Source: Crambe crambe (taxonomy: Eukaryota; Porifera; Demospongiae; Poecilosclerida; Crambeidae). From it: DNA of 64,000 bases. The stretch spans positions 2,352,480 through 2,416,479 of the forward strand of contig OZ004593.1 in assembly GCA_963924555.1 (NCBI GenBank). The letters run 5' to 3'. A program made the position numbers and the translations under genes. Below, one piece after another: positions 53,747-64,000 of this stretch (position 1 is the first letter of the stretch; the number at the start of each line of letters is the position of its first letter). The notes beneath the pieces were generated by a model, which saw only the letters and a list, made by a program, of their open reading frames with translations, was not told the DNA's origin and searched no databases.

Positions 53747-56700
53747 ATGAATTCAGTCATTGAATATTATTACCCCTTGGTCTTTACTGGTAGCATTAAT
53801 ATCTCAGTGAAGACTTCAGCTGGAGAAACCATCACTATAATTGAAGTCAAGGCTTCTGATACTGTCAAAAATGTTAAATCCAAGATCCAAGACAAAGAAG
53901 GAATATCATCTGAATTACAACAACTCAGTTTAGGTGGGAAACAACTGCATGATGACCACATATTGGGAGACTATAATATACAGAAACAATCCACCTTGGA
54001 TGTTGTGTTGTTATACAAAATCAAAATCTATGTGAAAACTCTTACTGGAAAAACCATCACCCTTGAGGTGGAACTTTCTGATACTATCCTAGATGTCAAG
54101 TCCAAGATTGGAATTGAAGAAGGAATTCCACCCGACCAACAGCGACTCATCTTTGCTAGTGAACTTGAAGATGGTCGTACACTGGCTGATTATAATATCC
54201 AGAATGAATCTACCCTTCATCTTCTTAGAGGTCCAGGTGGCATGCAAATATATGCAAAAACCCCTACTGAAAAGGTCATCACCCTTAAGGTAGAACCTTC
54301 TGACATTATTAAGAATGTCAAGTCAAAGATTCAGGACAAAGAAGGAATTCCACCAGACCAACAGCGACTCATCTTTGCTGGCAAGCAACTTGAAGATGGT
54401 CGTACACTGGCTGATTATAATATTCAGAACGAGTCCACCCTTCATCTTCTACTGCGTCTGAGAGGTGGCATGGAAATATATGCAAAAACCTCAACTGGAA
54501 AGGTCATCACCCTTGAGGTAGAAGCTTCTGACACTATTACGAACGTCATGTCAAAGATTCAGGACAAAGAAGGAATTCCACCTGAAGAACAGTTGCTTAT
54601 CTTTTCTGGGAAACAACTGAATTTTGACTACACATTGTCAGACTATAATATACAGAAACAATCCACACTGGATCTCGTATTGTTAGAGACAATGAAAATT
54701 TATGTGAAAACTCTAAGACTTACTGGAAAAACCATCACCCTTGAGGTGGAGAACTTTGATACTATTGAGAATGTCAAATCAAAAATTCAGGACAAAGAAG
54801 GAATTCCACCTGACCACCAGCGACTCATTTTTGCTGGCAAGCAACTTGAAGACAGTCATACACTGGCTGATTATAATATCCAGAACGAGTCCACCATTCG
54901 TCTTGTATTGCATCTTAAAGGTGGCATGCAAATATTTGCAAAAACCTCAACTGGAAAGGTCATCACCCTTGAGGTAGAAGCTTCTGACACTATTAAGATT
55001 GTCAAATCAGAGATTCAGGATAAGGAAGGAATTCCACCAGAAGAACAGTTGTTTGTCTTTGCTGGGAAGCAACTGCATGATGGCTACACATTGTCAGACT
55101 ACGATATACAGAAACAATCCACCCTGGATCTCGTATTGCTAAGGACAATGAAAATCTATGTGAAAACTCTTACTGGAAAAACCATCACCCTTGAGGTGGA
55201 GAACTTTGATAGTATTGAGAATGTCAAGTCAAAAATTCAGGACAAAGAAGGAATTCCACCTGACCAACAGCGACTCATCTTTGCTGGCAAGCAACTTGAA
55301 GACGGTTATACACTGGCTGATTATAATATCCAGAACGAGTCCACCATTCATCTTGTATTGCGTCTTAGAGGTGGTATGCAAATATGTGTGAAAACCCATA
55401 CTGGAAAGGTCATCACCCTTGAGGTAGAAGCTTCTGACACTATTGAGAATGTCAAGTCAAAGTATCAGGACAGAGAAGGAATTCCACCTGAGGAGCAGTT
55501 ACTTGTCTTTGCTGGGAAGCAACTGCATGATGGCTACACATTGTCAGACTATAATATACGGAAACTATCCACCCTGGATCTCATATCATTAGGATTAGGC
55601 ACAAAGAAAATCTATTTGAAAACTCTTACTGGAAAGACCATCACCCTTGAGGTGGAACTTTCTGATACTATCTTGGCTGTCAAGTCCAAGATAGAAATTG
55701 AAGAAGGAATTCCACCTGGCCAACAGCGACTCATCTTTGCTGGCCAACAACTTGAAGATGGTCGTACACTGGCTGATTATAATATCCAGAACAAGACCAC
55801 CCTTCATCTCATATTGTGTCGTTACATGGAAATATATGCAAAGACCCCTGATGGAAAGGTCATCACCCTTGAGGTAGAAGTTTCTGACACTATTAAGATT
55901 GTCAAGTCAAAGATTCAAGACAAAGAAGAAATTCCACCTGAAGAACATTTGCTTGTTTTTGCTGGGAAGCAACTGCATGATGGTTACACATTGTCAGACT
56001 ACGATATACAGAAACAATCCACCCTGGATCTTGTATTGCTAAGGACAATGAAAATCTATGTGAAAACTCTTACTGGAAAAACCATCACCCTTGAGGTGGA
56101 GAACTTTGATACTATTGAGAATGTCAAGTCCAAGATTGAAATTGAAGAAGGAATTCCACCAGACCAACAGCGACTCATCTTTGCTGGCAAGCAACTTGAA
56201 GACGGTCATACACTGGCTGATTATAATATCCAGAACGAGTCCACCATTCATCTTGTATTGCGTCTTAGAGGTGGTATGCAAATATGTGTAAAAACCCCTA
56301 CTGGAAAGGTCATTACCCTTGAGGTAGAAGCTTCTGACACTATTAAGATTGTCAAATCAAAGATTCAGGATAAAGAAGGAATTCCACCAGAAGAGCAGTT
56401 ACTTGTCTTTGCTGGGAAACAACTGCATGACGACTACACATTGTCAGACTATAATATACGGAAACAATCCACCCTGGATCTCGTATTGTTAGAAACAATG
56501 AAAATTTATGTGAAAACTCTTACTGGAAAAACCATCACCCTTGAGGTGGAGAACTTTGATACTATTGAGAATGTCAAGTCCAAGATTGAAATTGAAGAAG
56601 GAATTCCACCAGACCAACAGCGACTCATCTTTGCTGGCAAGCAATTTGAAGACGGTCATACACTGGCTGATTATAATATCCAGAACGAGTCCACCATTCA

Positions 56701-59623
56701 TCTTGTATTGCGTCTTAGAGGTGGTATGCAAATATGTGTAAAAACCCCTACTGGAAAGGTCATCACCCTTGAGGTAGAAGCTTCTGACACTATTAAGATT
56801 GTCAAATCAAAGATTCAGGATAAAGAAGGAATTCCACCAGAAGAGCAGTTGCTTGTCTTTGCTGGGAAACAACTGCATGATGACTACACATTGTCAAACT
56901 ATAATATACGGAAACAATCCACACTGGATCTCGTATTGTTAGAAACAATGAAATTTATGTGAAAACTCTTACTGGAAAAACCATCACCCTTGAGGTGGAG
57001 AACTTTGATAGTATTGAGAATGTCAAGTCAAAAATTCAGGACAAAGAAGGAATTCCACCTGACCACCAGCGACTCATTTTTGCTGGCAAGCAACTTGAAG
57101 ACAGTCATACACTGGCTGATCGTGATATCCAGAATGAGTACACCCTTCATCTTGTATTGCGTCTTAAAGGTGGCATGCAAATATTTGCAAAAACCTCAAC
57201 TGGAAAGATCATCACCCTTGAGGTAGAAGCTTCTGACACTATTAAGATTGTCAAATCAAAGATTCAGGATAAAGAAGGAATTCCACCAGAAGAGCAGTTG
57301 TTCATCTTTGCTGGGAAGCAACTGCATGATGGCTACACATTGTCAGACTACAATGTACAGAAACAATCCACCCTGGATCTCGTATGGTTAGAGACAATGA
57401 AAATGAAAATCTATGTGAAAACTCTTACTGGAACAACCATCACCCTTGAGGTGGAGAACTTTGATACTATCCTAGATATCAAGTCCAAGATTGAAATTGA
57501 AGGAGGAATTCCATCGCCCTTGAGGTGGAACTTTCTGATACTATTGAGAATGTCAAATCCAAGATCAAAGATAAGGAAGGAATTTCACCTAACCAACATC
57601 TCATCTTTACTGGGCAGCAACTTGAAGAAAGTTTTATATTACCAGTACAGAAAGAATCCACTCTTCATCCTGTCTCTGATAGTATCCAAATCTTTGTGAG
57701 GACTTATATTGGAAAAGAAATTACACTTCAGGTACTAGCTTGTGATACAATCAAGGATGTTAAGCACAAGATCCAAGATAGAGAAGGAATTTCACCAGAC
57801 CAACAGATTCTCACCTTCAATAAGAGGATACTTGAAGATGGCTGTACTCTGTCTGATTATAATATAGAAGAAGGATTTACCCTTGCTCTTAACTTATTGC
57901 ATAGCATGGAAATTTATGTGAAGACTCCTTCTGGCATGATCATCTCCCTTGAAGTGGAAGCTTCTGATACAATAGAGAGTATCAAATCAAAGATCCAAGA
58001 GAAGAAAGGTATTCCTTGCAGTGAACAGAAACTCCTCTATGCAAGGGAGCAACTAGAGGATTCATATACTTTAGCTCATTACAACATTCAACAAAGATTC
58101 ATCCTTCAGCTTGTAGTACGATCTGGAGACATGGAAGTCTTTGTGATGACATTAAAAGGAAAGACCATTACCCTAGATGTCAAAGCTTCTAATACTATTC
58201 GAGAGCTCAAATCTAAAATTGAAGGAATTCCACCTGACCAGCAACGACTCATTTTTGCTGACAAGATACTTGAAGATGACCGTTTATTGTCAGATTACAA
58301 TATTCAAGAAGGGTCCACCCTTCATCAAAAGTTACGTCCAATTGGTGATTTTACTATGAAGACTGTTACTGGCAGAATTATCACCTATAGGGCTGAGCCT
58401 TCCATTGCTTATAATTCCAAGTCCAAGATTCCAGAAATCCCACCTGCTAATCAAATGGTATTGCATGAGGAAAGAGTTTTATTTGGCCAAAGATATGCTC
58501 AAAGAGAAGATACTCGCTTTCAAATCTTTATAAAGACTGAAAAAGAAGAAACTCTGACCCTTCTTGTAGAACCATCTTACACTATTGATCGTGTAAAATC
58601 CAATATTGCAGATAAAATCCAGATCTTACCTGACCAACAACGACTTTTATTTGCTAATGAGGAGCTCATGGAAGGTGACCATACTCTTTCCGACTATAGC
58701 ATCAGAAATGAGTCTACTCTTCATTTATATAAGTGTAAGTATAATACAATAATCTGTAATTATGATTGTCCAATAAAATTTAATGTACTTAGCTAATTCA
58801 GTACTTTAATTTTCAGCTGGTGAATTCGAATCCTATGTTTCCTCCCTTCCTGCTCGGGCCCGCCCCCACTTGTATCGGCAGTTAGATTGGGACAATGAAG
58901 GAGTGGAAAGGGACCTCAATTTTATAGCGGAGCACATGTTGGATTGGGAGGAGAAACTCTCAGCTTTATTGGGATTCAGATATGTTGATATACATGACAT
59001 CAAGAAGGAATTTGAAAATAAAAGGCCTATACTTGAACGGTAGGTGGGATCTAACTACTGAGTACTTAATGATGTAGAATCAGCTGAAGGTGGGGGCGAA
59101 AAAGGCTGAAAGTCACATAGTCAACCAGCCCCCACTATTTTGGTGCTTCAGTCGCCACCCCTGATGAACTTAAAAGGACCCTTCTTGAATAGATAATGGA
59201 TAAACTGCTTTTGTGTCCTTATAGTATGTAGCTAATACTATTCTGTACATACAGGAGGGCTGTCTTGAGACTGTGGAAGGAGAAGCAAGGGATTTATGCA
59301 ACCTACAGGAGTCTGCTGAGAATCTGCTGCAAGGGCAAACACACGCGTGCTGCTGCAGCCATTTGTGAGGTGCTAAGGAAGAGGGAGGAAGGTATGTAAA
59401 CCATGCATGAGTGAAGCACCATTGACCTTTATATTAACAGCTAGCTAGCTACCTTGCCAATTATTGACATAAAGGTGTAGGCTAGTTAAGCTAGATATGG
59501 TTATACTAGCTAGCTATAGATCCCTTCCCCACCCAAGCTAGAGGATGTTAGCTGGCTAATTTTGATAACTTTTATTATCAATTTTTGTTATTGTTTATTT
59601 CTGTAGCCATACCACTTCCATGA
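53747..59623 (+). CDS. Tandem ubiquitin-like domain array with C-terminal death domain (frame broken twice)
   Basis: Array exon to 58734 (real start probably the acceptor at 53794), then exons 58817-59039, 59255-59391 and 59607-59623 (ends AIPLP, TGA), with GT-AG sites and matching phases. I count about 23 ubiquitin-like domains of ~75 residues. Type A ([12 protein letters not shown]...[14 protein letters not shown], often ending LRLRGG) alternates with type B ([12 protein letters not shown]...[14 protein letters not shown], ending LVLLET). K48 is kept in both, K63 mainly in B, and L8 and I44 are altered in B. The last six domains are divergent. The spliced tail, starting [11 protein letters not shown], holds [42 protein letters not shown] and AAAAICEVL, a death-domain pattern. 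Two -1-type frame changes (near 56950 and 57510) split the array, so it is a pseudogene, variant or assembly error, or else read differently. Confidence 0.8.
56942..56962 (+). other. First frameshift in the ubiquitin-like array
   Basis: Every other unit here has ATGAAAAT(T/C)TATGTG. This one reads ATGAAATTTATGTG, one A short, and runs into TGA at 56960-56962. The next frame resumes with [12 protein letters not shown] at once. Confidence 0.9.
57505..57530 (+). other. Second frameshift: fusion of two half-domains
   Basis: GGAATTCCATCGCCCTTGAG joins the middle of one unit (GGAATTCCACC...) to the start of another (ACCATCACCCTTGAGG) with loss of about half a domain and a change of frame. Short shared CCATC/ACC sequence at the join fits a microhomology deletion. 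Confidence 0.8.
58817..59391 (+). other. Death-domain coding exons of the ubiquitin-like array gene
   Basis: Two exons (58817-59039 and 59255-59391) encode about 120 residues. The death fold ([16 protein letters not shown] through [10 protein letters not shown]) spans the intron, which interrupts it after PILER. Death domains form homotypic assemblies in apoptosis and innate immune signalling (established). The conserved W, LG, DI.DI, LW and ATY..L positions can be read directly. The same exon survives in the decayed copy at 49333-49539. Confidence 0.8.
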
Positions 59624-59955
59624 AGTTAAAGCCAGTATAATGGAGTGTATCACGTGTGTAGCCATACCCATTTGCAATGTTAGCTTGCCTTTCACAATCA
59701 CATTTATACTTATACAATATTGTGTCAAAATGAATTCTATATACACACATGGACAATACATTATTGTGTCACCTTTTAACCTTTGTACTCTTGGTTTACG
59801 TGATCAAACACCGTCCGCGTTATGCTACGAAGGTGGAGTTAGGAACTGTAGCAATATCTATGGTGGACACAATCGGGTGAGTTCCGAATTTTAATCAGCT
59901 AGACATAAATGAATGAATGTAGCTAGCTATGATTCTTATTTTCGCATACAGTTTT
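59624..59955 (+). other. Leader region of the glycosyltransferase gene
   Basis: A probable non-coding exon ends at 59876-59877 with donor GGTGAGT, and the acceptor CGCATACAG precedes 59952. The 84-codon frame at 59640 ends inside the intron and is probably not translated. Confidence 0.45.
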
Positions 59956-61038
59956 ATGTCCTATACGAGGTGGAATAAGAGATTGATCGTCAGGCTTTTG
60001 GTGGTCATTGCCATCTTGGTTTTCCTGTACCATGGTGGGTACTACTTCCTAAAGTTCATAGGCTTCAAAGGTCGTATCGTCAATTCAGATGCCCTAAAGG
60101 GCTTTACTTACTGCTCTGTGACTGATACCTCAATGTCAAACTTTTCTAAAATGTATCCTTGCCATTTCAAGCCAGCACCCAAGCCAAATGACGTCTTGAT
60201 AGTGACATTTGTGAATTCTGGATGGATACCGCTAGCTCGTAACTGGATTTGTTCTGCAGAGAAAGTCGGATTGAAGGGTAACTTGTATGTGGTATCATTT
60301 GAGAGAGGAGTGTGCTCAAAGTTGCCGGGAGTGCCTTGCTATGAACACCCTACTGTCCACATCAAACAAGCAGCATTTTCTCAACCACAATATCAGAAAT
60401 TAGTCATTGAGAGGACAAGAATTATTCTCAAGTTATTATCCTGTTGGCCGAAAATATTCTTAGTTGATGCTGATATAACTTTCCTTAAAAATCCGCTCAG
60501 CTACTTGAAGGATGTTATGATAGATAAAGACATAGTGTTCCAAGCTGATAGTTCTGAAAGTGAATTTGTAGAAGGTGTTCTATCGAGATTTTTTCATTAC
60601 ATCTGTGGTGGTTTTATATACATGAAATCAAATTATGCCACGAAGCAATTGTGGCTATCAGTTCTACAATACCAGGAAAAATTTCTCTGGAATGACCAAG
60701 CTGGACTGAATGTTTGCATTCGTTACCACTCCCAGTCTGTACAGTGGACCACTCTAGATTCTGAGTATTTTCCGAATGGACAGCAATTCTTTTTCAATGG
60801 TATGAAAAGCAGTAAGAACATAATTGTCCATTCCAACCATTTGAAAAATTACACCAAGATAGCTCACATGATTGGCTCTGATGTTTGGTGTTACAAGGAA
60901 TTTGCACTTGAAATGTGTGGAGGAAGGACTTATAAGAAGCATTGTACCCCAAGATCCAGTGGTGTTGCCACACCCAAATGGTGTCACCATGAGCAATTTA
61001 TCAGGGCATGCAGGACTAAGTACAACATGACCTCATAA
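59956..61038 (+). CDS. Type II membrane glycosyltransferase, GT77-like (about 360 aa)
   Basis: The coding part is one exon. I prefer the ATG at 59956, just after an acceptor (TTCGCATACAG), over 59929, which lies in the intron. The protein begins MSYTRWNKRLIVRLLVV, a short cytosolic tail and one signal-anchor helix (about residues 9-32), so it should face the Golgi lumen. The donor-sugar site is IFLVDADITFLKNP (DxD about residues 171-173), typical of nucleotide-diphospho-sugar transferases of the GT77/PF03407 type. NWICSAEKVGL and WNDQAGLNVC fit the same fold. Several cysteines near the C-terminus (WCYKEF, EMCGG, WCHHEQF, ACRTKY) suggest disulfides. The donor sugar and acceptor cannot be read from sequence. 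It follows the death-domain gene by ~330 bp on the same strand. Confidence 0.8.
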   Translation: MSYTRWNKRLIVRLLVVIAILVFLYHGGYYFLKFIGFKGRIVNSDALKGFTYCSVTDTSMSNFSKMYPCHFKPAPKPNDVLIVTFVNSGWIPLARNWICSAEKVGLKGNLYVVSFERGVCSKLPGVPCYEHPTVHIKQAAFSQPQYQKLVIERTRIILKLLSCWPKIFLVDADITFLKNPLSYLKDVMIDKDIVFQADSSESEFVEGVLSRFFHYICGGFIYMKSNYATKQLWLSVLQYQEKFLWNDQAGLNVCIRYHSQSVQWTTLDSEYFPNGQQFFFNGMKSSKNIIVHSNHLKNYTKIAHMIGSDVWCYKEFALEMCGGRTYKKHCTPRSSGVATPKWCHHEQFIRACRTKYNMTS

Positions 61039-61330
61039 TTGAATCACTTTCATTAACATGGAGATTTTTTAAAATGCTTTTTTACAGGAATGATACCCCG
61101 CGAGATTTTTAGATACTTAAAAATTACGATGGGTGTGGCCTTGCATGCAGCGCGCGCAGTGCGCTTTAAAAGGAAGTGCCTAATTCGCTTTAAAAGAAAC
61201 TGCAGAATTGTCGAGTGCAGAAATTGCTACTGGACCCTAAAGCTATCGAAAGAGTTTATAAATTGAATGCAGAAGCCTCTTTCGGGGCTTCATAACGTAA
61301 GTCTATCGCTAAGGTGCCATTTTTCGGGCA
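61039..61330. other. Intergenic, nothing recognised
   Basis: No gene; a GCGCGCGCAGTGCGC-like stretch at 61146-61162 only. Confidence 0.5.
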
Positions 61331-61334
61331 CCAA

Positions 61335-62930
61335 GTTTAAGTTCAAAGTTCAAAGTTCATTGTAAAGCCCCAGTGGGCATATAGAGTACAGAATTAAAAG
61401 TAAGAGTTCAGAATAGGTTAGCTAAAGAACACAGGTAGCTAATTGAACAGAGTTCAGTCAGAGTCAGTGACTACTGTATAGTATAACAAAACTAAAGTTA
61501 AAATAATTTAGCAAAGTGACACAGGTAGTCAAATAGGACAGAGTCAGAGTCTGAAACTGATGACAGTTCTTGCAAAAGTTCATCCGAGGTGAAGTTGGCA
61601 TCTACATGTGTAGTGATGACATGAGCGAGCAGGTTGTCCCTTTGAACACTGACATTTTCACACACCAGGCACGCAGATGTAGCATGGGAGGGGAAAGCGA
61701 TCACACGTACCAAGTTCTTCAGCCCATCAACACATCTCTCACCACCATCCAGTGCAAGGTCCCATAGCCTCGGCCATCTCACCTCATTTTCGATCTTCAC
61801 CACGATGGCCATGTCCACCCTACCAGCATGCTTGGTCAGCATCAGGCTGCGGTCCTTCTTCTCGATTACCTCTTTAACTTCCCTAGGGCATGGACGAGGG
61901 CCAGCATCCTGGGTTAGCAAAGCTGATACGACTGTGCCAAAGTACTGCTCGAGTTCCCTGCACTCACGAACCAGGCAGATGGAGCTGATATCGTCAGAGA
62001 GAGAGAATAAGGTCTGGGCACTCAGAGTGTCACTATTCTCCAGGGCAGTAATTTTGCCAAGGAACTTCAGTTTTCTCACCAGACACAGCAGTTCTCAGTC
62101 CGACCACGATAGAGGCTGGTGTGTTACAGTACCACTGTAGGAGTTTGAAGAGCCTCTTTGAGAGTTCCCCAAGGAAGGAGTTCAACATTTGGATGGAGTT
62201 TGGTGTCAGACACCAGTTCTCTGCACCATATAAGAGCACAGGTAGGATGCAGGTGTCCACAACAGACTTCCCAACACAGGTGAGAGTTGCCCCTGGAAGA
62301 GACCCATGCTACCATAGGCAAAGAAAGACTTCCTGGCCTTCAAGATGTTGTAAACGATTGATGGTTTGGCCGAAAGGTCGTGGTGCCATTTGAAACCGAG
62401 GCATTTGGCAGAGCCGCTGGATGGCAGGGTTGTGTTTTCGATCTCACAGACAGGGTGTGGGACGTTATTCTTCTGGGCAAAGGAGACAATCTCACATTTA
62501 CTAGGATTTAGCTGGAGGAAGTTGTTCTTGCAAAATGCATGGACTTCAGTAATCTGCTCTTGAAGAGTGGTGGCTGATGTGGACAGGGTTCTGATATCAT
62601 CAGCATGCAAGTAGGCACCACCGTACAACCTGTTCACACAGAGGCCCAAATCCGACGACTCCAAAGATGTCAGCAGCGGGTCCATCACAATATTAAAAAG
62701 AGTCGGGGAGAGGACTGAACCCTAGTGCACACCTCTTTCAATAGGGAACTCACGAGATGAGACTCCATCGACACACACACAGCAAGTCCCATCTGCATAC
62801 CAGTCCTTGATAAGTCTCCATGTTTTACCATTGATGCCAATTTGGAAAAGCCGATTTAGCAGCACTGGGAACTCAACGCTGTCGAATGCTTTCTGGAGAT
62901 CGAGGATTTCTGGAGATTTACCCCTTGCTG
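61335..62930 (-). mobile_element. 5'-truncated, decayed non-LTR (LINE) retrotransposon
   Basis: Minus-strand pieces run in order. A reverse-transcriptase stretch comes first (QKAFDSVEFPVLLNRLF from ~62900; GSVLSPTLFNIVMDPLL; YLHADDIRTL with the catalytic ADD near 62610), then FLQLNPSKCEIVSF and CLGFKWHH. A C-terminal part follows, with a zinc-knuckle-like CLVCENVSVQRDNLLAHVITTH (~61690-61620). It ends in a short tail of repeated GAACTTT (61337-61360), usual for such elements. At least one stop (TAG near 62722) and frame changes break it. Its truncated 5' end lies ~130 bp from the CARD start codon. Confidence 0.8.
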
Positions 62931-63009
62931 CGCATGCGCGCGTGGTAAGCGAACGATGATGTCATAGTAATTCCCTGGTGTTTCCCCCTGGCGACTATCG
63001 TCTTATATA
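62929..63009 (+). promoter_or_regulatory. Promoter elements of the CARD gene
   Basis: TGCGCATGCGCG (62929-62940) matches the palindromic NRF1 consensus. TGATGTCAT (about 62957) resembles a CRE, and TATATA is at 63004-63009, 55 bp before the ATG. They begin where the LINE fragment stops. Confidence 0.5.
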
Positions 63010-63063
63010 CACAAAGATGAGTGTTAGATGCTCATACACCTGTAGCTAGCATAGCCTATACTT

Positions 63064-63388
63064 ATGGCTGCCGTGGATCGTTCGCAACTTAAGCTGAAAG
63101 CTGCGGTTCTCCTGGAAGAACTGGACTTCATTCAGAATCACATCGAGAATCCTGGGAAGTATTTCCACCCTCTCACCAACAAGCGAATCTTGTGCAAAGA
63201 CCAGTGGTCTAAGATCAGGTCAGAGCCCAGTGTGGAACGCCAGATGCGCAAGCTCATCGAGCTGATCTGCCTCAAGGAAGGTGGCTATGATGCATTCTTG
63301 CAAGCCCTGAGGAATCAAAAGGTCCATGCTAATGTGGCCAGGCGCTTGAAGGATAAGTTGTCAGAAGTGGAGAAGCTTAATATACAAG
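63064..63388 (+). CDS. CARD-domain protein, first coding exon (partial gene)
   Basis: The exon runs from ATG to CAAG|GTAAATTG and encodes about 108 residues; the rest lies beyond the window or in later exons I could not place. The sequence reads as a caspase recruitment domain: LEELDFIQNHIENPGKYFHP (helix 1-2 region), KDQWSKIRSEPSVERQMRKL then IELICLKEGGYDAFLQALRN (helices 3-5) and a final amphipathic helix. The MRKLIELI...YDAFLQAL pattern is typical of CARDs that recruit caspases or NLR/RIG-type partners. The exon ends after a charged helix, so another domain is expected downstream. Confidence 0.75.
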
Positions 63389-63551
63389 GTAAATTGCAGA
63401 ACTAGTACAAAAACTGGGAGAGTGGAGGGAAGAAGGAAGAGAGAGAGAGAGAGATCTGCAGTATATTTAATAATTAACCACTGAAATGACCAGTATTCTT
63501 TCCCTTTGTAATGAATATGATTAGGTATGAACCCAATCATATTTGAACCCT

Positions 63552-63759
63552 ATAAGGCAAAGCGGGGCTATTCCGAACGGCAGGTAATTTCGAATTGTTC
63601 AAATATTTCTGAAACTACTGAGACTTCTGAGCTCAATGTCTGGGGATTATAATAGTACAATATATCTTTCAAAATAGAGCTCATAAGCTCGAGGAGTTTT
63701 GAAAATATTTGACTGTTCAGAATAGCCCTGTCGTTCGGAATAGCCCTACTTTGCCTTAT
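63552..63759. mobile_element. TA-flanked foldback MITE in the CARD gene intron
   Basis: ATAAGGCAAAGCGGGGCTAT then TCCGAACG at the left pairs with the complement ending CTTTGCCTTAT at 63759. A second GAATAGCCCTG copy lies in the right arm. From 63760 to the window end I see no exon. Confidence 0.75.
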
Positions 63760-64000
63760 TCCCGTGAGACTGAAGCTCTTTATTTACTTTAGGTGGGATC
63801 CTAGATTAAGCACACACAGACCTGAGACTTCTGTAATGACGTCTCAATGCAGACACTCTTAGACTATAGCTAAAAATACCCAGATCAGAGAAATACAATT
63901 TTTAATCAGGAATTGTAATTAAGTGTCCTTATCAATAAGCACTATAACATCATTTATTAAGTCCAAATGAGCCCTCTTGGCCTCCTGGGACTACGTTCTG

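Noticed and set aside
53747..53793. [16 protein letters not shown] as the true N-terminus of the array protein
   Set aside because: It contains a strong pyrimidine tract and acceptor (CTTTACTGGTAG) and lies next to a MITE. I kept 53747 as the frame start but consider the upstream exon more likely.
55595..56731. Minus-strand frames of 70-80 codons inside the ubiquitin-like array
   Set aside because: They are mirror frames of the repeated coding sequence and recur once per unit.
56948..56960. AAATTTA as a programmed -1 ribosomal slippery site
   Set aside because: The heptamer is in the wrong codon phase for X XXY YYZ, and comparison with sibling units shows a plain loss of one A.
59640..59894. 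84-codon frame upstream of the glycosyltransferase
   Set aside because: It runs through the probable donor at 59877, overlaps the 3' end region of the previous gene, and shows no domain.

Overview
This is a eukaryotic, almost certainly metazoan, window. The genes have short GT-AG introns, and the gene content is animal: a type I DNAJ, TEN1, SNAPIN, an MFSD12-like transporter, death-domain and CARD proteins. The AT-rich intergenic DNA is full of TAGCTAGC-type motifs. That texture, the compact genes and the variety of death-fold proteins suggest a demosponge (Amphimedon-like); the species is an inference.

Layout. 1-10.9 kb is non-coding duplicated DNA: a segment paired with 19.2-20.4 kb, three imperfect tandem copies of a ~2.7-kb unit, and a long ATT microsatellite. 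11.3-13.1 kb holds a two-exon gene of unknown function. 13.3-19.2 kb is a palindromic minisatellite field with relics of a PHD/Ulp1-like element and a recent 936-bp tandem duplication that carries a broken death-domain exon. 20.4-24 kb has an inverted-repeat element, a seven-helix membrane protein gene and small MITEs. 24.5-29.5 kb is one 5-kb DNA transposon with a perfect 8-bp target duplication, carrying CARF-like, transposase/SWIM, CXXC and OTU pieces. 29.7-31.8 kb is a ~161-bp satellite.

32.5-42.5 kb is the conserved core: DNAJA1-like (-), TEN1 (+), SNAPIN (-) and MFSD12-like (+). They are packed head-to-head, tail-to-tail and head-to-head, with gaps of 441, 102 and 113 bp between coding regions. 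A perfect heat-shock element lies in the first gap. SNAPIN and MFSD12 both belong to lysosome-related organelle biology and share a 113-bp divergent promoter.

42.5-46.9 kb is a complete, apparently very young Ty3/gypsy LTR retrotransposon with identical 172-bp LTRs. It sits exactly at the 5' end of a decayed copy of the most unusual locus. That locus has its main copy at 53.8-59.6 kb: a tandem array of about 23 ubiquitin-like domains spliced to a C-terminal death domain. The array has a two-domain higher-order period (~450 bp), and in this sequence two frameshifts interrupt it. A type II membrane glycosyltransferase (GT77-like), a dead LINE fragment and the first exon of a CARD protein close the window.

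The 49-64 kb part therefore looks like a fast-evolving death-fold/ubiquitin-like neighbourhood, next to a conserved housekeeping cluster. All gene models were built by eye from splice sites and reading frames. No expression data or database search was available.
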